Source of the DNA: Raoultibacter timonensis
Lineage (GTDB): Bacteria; Actinomycetota; Coriobacteriia; Coriobacteriales; Eggerthellaceae
DNA length: 64,000 nucleotides
Reading direction: 5' to 3'
Assembly (NCBI RefSeq): GCF_900240215.1
Contig: NZ_LT964681.1
Coordinates: forward strand, 695,749 to 759,748
The translations under genes and the position numbers were made by a program. Below the pieces are notes generated by a model. It had not been told where the DNA came from. It ran no database searches and saw nothing but the letters and a program-made list of their open reading frames with translations. Within the stretch, counting starts at the first letter, position 1; every line of letters begins with the position of its first letter. Positions 62,305 to 64,000 of this stretch are shown here, one piece after another.

Positions 62305-62961
62305 GCAACCGTACGCTGCGTCTCCTCGTAAAAGAGCTGCCGCTCTGTGCAGTCTCGGTTGCGGACGGGTGTTGCGAGAAAGGGCACCTCGGGCTGGCAG
62401 GCTGTAAGGCAAAGCCTTTCTGCACCGCGCGACTTTCCTGCACCGCGCAACCCGGGTCCGAGCTTTTGAGGTTGCGGCTTGCAGGCCGGATCGCCCTGTC
62501 TACGGGTTTTTGCCGATTATGTTGCGTTCAAGACTCTTTGGTGGCGGCTTTCGACCCCCTTGGGGAGAGCCTTGAAAGAGGTCAAACCGGGACAGCACTG
62601 CGACCAGGCAATATGCTGCGAGCAAGAAATCAACCGGCTTGCAGGCGAGCTCCGAACGCAACATAATCGGCAAAAACCCGTAAAAACAGTCCCGCAAACC
62701 CCTCAAGTGCAACACGATCCGCAGCATCGTGCATTTTTCGGACGGTTCCACCGTTCTGCCGCCATCGGCGTTGCTCCGGCCTCGGCACACGGTCGGCGGC
62801 CTACCGCCAGAAACGTCAGCCGAACAACTCGGGAGCTGCGCACGGCATGATTCGCGGGAATGCGTGCACGCGAGCCCGCGGAGCCCCGGCTCGCACCATG
62901 GCGCCCGAAGCACTTCGCGATCGACGCACACCGCAGCCTTCTCGGTACCGCGCGACTTGCC
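62305..62961. other. Long intergenic region with a large inverted repeat
   Basis: No confident gene is found in these 657 bp. Features seen are an AAGGC-AAA-GCCTT hairpin (about 62406-62418), two near copies of TTYCTGCACCGCGCRAC (62417-62451), two copies of CGGCTTGCAGGC (near 62475 and 62635) and the long inverted repeat given next. Open frames on both strands pass through the repeat arms and match no family I know. Confidence 0.4.
62501..62682. repeat. Perfect 29-bp inverted repeat around 124 bp
   Basis: TACGGGTTTTTGCCGATTAT followed by GTTGCGTTC (62501-62529) is exactly reverse-complementary to 62654-62682. The 124-bp interior is not symmetric. The arms could be ends of a small mobile element or a long RNA stem; no target-site duplication is evident by eye. 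Confidence 0.7.
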
Positions 62962-64000
62962 CTAGTCGGCAACAGCTTCGAGCTGCTCCGGTTCGTCATC
63001 TGCGCAATCGGCACAAAGCGCTTCGCGCCTGAGGATGAAGAAGCCGATGAGACCCGCTACGAGCGACGCCGCCAAGATGGCTATCTTCGCCGAAGCGATG
63101 GTGGTCGGATCGGTGAACGCAAGATTGGTCACGAAGATGGCCATCGTGAATCCCACACCGCCCAGAATCGATACGCCGAGGATATGGCCCCAGCATACGC
63201 CGTCGGGCAGTTCGCTGATCTTGAGCTTCACCGTCAACCACGTGGCCACAAAGATGCCGATCGGTTTACCGACGAGCAGGCCGAAGAACACGCCGATGGT
63301 AACGGGGCTCATGATAAGGGCCAGTATATCGGTACCCGCCAGAAGCACGCCCGCGTTCGCAAAGGCGAACAGGGGCAGGATGACGAAGTACACCGGCGTA
63401 TGAAGAAAGTAGTCGAGCTGCGTGATCGGCGGGATGGTCATGCGCGATACGCGGCCGATCTGAGCGACCTCTTCAAGGTACTCCTTCTGCGCGATATCGG
63501 GCTGGCCCGGATCGTAACGCTCGTCGGCGTTTTGCGCCTTGGCCTCGAACCACGTGTTCACACGGCCGAGCTTCACCTGCGACTGTGCGGGGATGGTCAG
63601 CGCAACGAGCACGCCGGCAACCGTTGCATGGACGCCCGACAAAAGAATGCAGACCCATAGAGCAAGGCCGATGAGCAGATAGGGGGCGAGCCCGTACACG
63701 TGCATACGATTGAGCACGATGAGCACGGCGAACAGGGCAAGACCCGCCGCAAGCCATATAACGTTGAGGTTCGCCGTGTAGAATACGGCGATTACGAGAA
63801 TGGCGATCATGTCGTCGACGATAGTGAGCGTCGAGAGAAACGCGCGCAATCCCGCCGGCACCCTGCTGCCAAGCAACGCGAGGATGCCGAGGCAGAACGC
63901 GATGTCGTTCGCCATGGGCACGCCCCAGCCGTGCTCGAAGCCGCTCCCCATGTTGAAAGCCAGGTAGACGAGCGCAGGCAGCACGGCACCGCCGACCGCC
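62962..64000 (-). CDS. nhaA: Na+/H+ antiporter NhaA (5' end outside the window)
   Basis: The C-terminal 346 or so residues of an NhaA-type antiporter are present. They include the MANDIAFCLGILALLG and TIVDDMIAILVIA helices that carry the two sodium-binding aspartates (DD pair), and the late GVGFTMAIFVTNLAF and LVGKPIGIF segments with the conserved Lys. A hydrophilic insert of about 40 residues (NTWFEAKAQNADERYDPG, then DIAQKEYLEE) lies in the middle. The protein exports sodium and controls pH. The tail carries CADCADDEPE. The frame stays open to the window edge, so the start is not seen. Confidence 0.92.
   Translation of the reverse strand, partial: AVGGAVLPALVYLAFNMGSGFEHGWGVPMANDIAFCLGILALLGSRVPAGLRAFLSTLTIVDDMIAILVIAVFYTANLNVIWLAAGLALFAVLIVLNRMHVYGLAPYLLIGLALWVCILLSGVHATVAGVLVALTIPAQSQVKLGRVNTWFEAKAQNADERYDPGQPDIAQKEYLEEVAQIGRVSRMTIPPITQLDYFLHTPVYFVILPLFAFANAGVLLAGTDILALIMSPVTIGVFFGLLVGKPIGIFVATWLTVKLKISELPDGVCWGHILGVSILGGVGFTMAIFVTNLAFTDPTTIASAKIAILAASLVAGLIGFFILRREALCADCADDEPEQLEAVAD

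Noticed and set aside
62479-62931. Open frames on both strands across the inverted repeat between mscL and nhaA
   Set aside because: They are Cys/Arg-rich, lack start signals and mirror each other because of the repeat.

Overview
The window (about 64 kb, GC-rich, gene-dense) looks like a chromosomal segment of an anaerobic actinobacterium of the Coriobacteriia, most likely the gut family Eggerthellaceae. This is an inference from gene content. The evidence is three LuxR-type regulators with a large polytopic membrane domain, Tat-exported flavoprotein and molybdopterin reductases that carry lipoboxes, a multihaem c-type cytochrome lipoprotein, OFA-type MFS carriers beside a cytosolic molybdoenzyme, and a complete-looking menaquinone head-group operon. 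No ribosomal RNA lies in the window. One initiator tRNA is present.

Left part (0-25 kb): a GH30 glycosidase with an MFS carrier, a lipoprotein 5'-nucleotidase, a Gdx/SugE exporter behind an attenuator-like leader, a universal stress protein and a MarR regulator. A visibly AT-richer island follows, in which a Nudix hydrolase, a PLD-nuclease/helicase/DUF3427 protein and two small genes are tightly packed. After it come a zinicin-like metallopeptidase, an NYN RNase, fabH behind a 33-bp perfect FabT-like palindrome, an MFS exporter and bacterioferritin. Then come a Tat-exported DMSO-reductase-family enzyme with its Fe-S partner, a Crp-type regulator and an MFS carrier, and last a LexA-controlled Y-family polymerase/YolD pair and a MATE exporter behind a 23-bp palindrome.

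Middle (25-43 kb): an atypical LspA-like protein, a 1229-residue beta-helix surface protein ending in an LAQTGD sorting signal, an SPFH/SHOCT-YbjQ-zinc-ribbon operon, and a candidate catabolic reductase locus. That locus holds a cytosolic acetylene-hydratase/catechol-dehydroxylase-like molybdoenzyme, a small Fe-S protein, two OFA MFS carriers and a membrane LuxR regulator. It is followed by an XRE regulator, tRNA-fMet, an amidohydrolase and a CNNM/HlyC-type CBS membrane protein.

Right part (43-64 kb): a Tat flavoprotein reductase with a multihaem cytochrome lipoprotein, divergent from a LuxR regulator; a DDAH-like hydrolase; a second Tat flavoprotein reductase with its own LuxR regulator; and an APC antiporter. 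The menaquinone operon menF-menD-menH-menB-menE::menC follows, with the last two enzymes fused in one 965-residue protein, then mscL and a partial nhaA. Functionally the window is built around anaerobic respiration: menaquinone supplies electrons, and the cytochrome, flavoprotein and molybdoenzyme modules, each with a dedicated regulator, are alternative terminal reductases. Two intergenic regions (42.8-43.6 kb and 62.3-62.96 kb) hold long inverted repeats that no gene explains.
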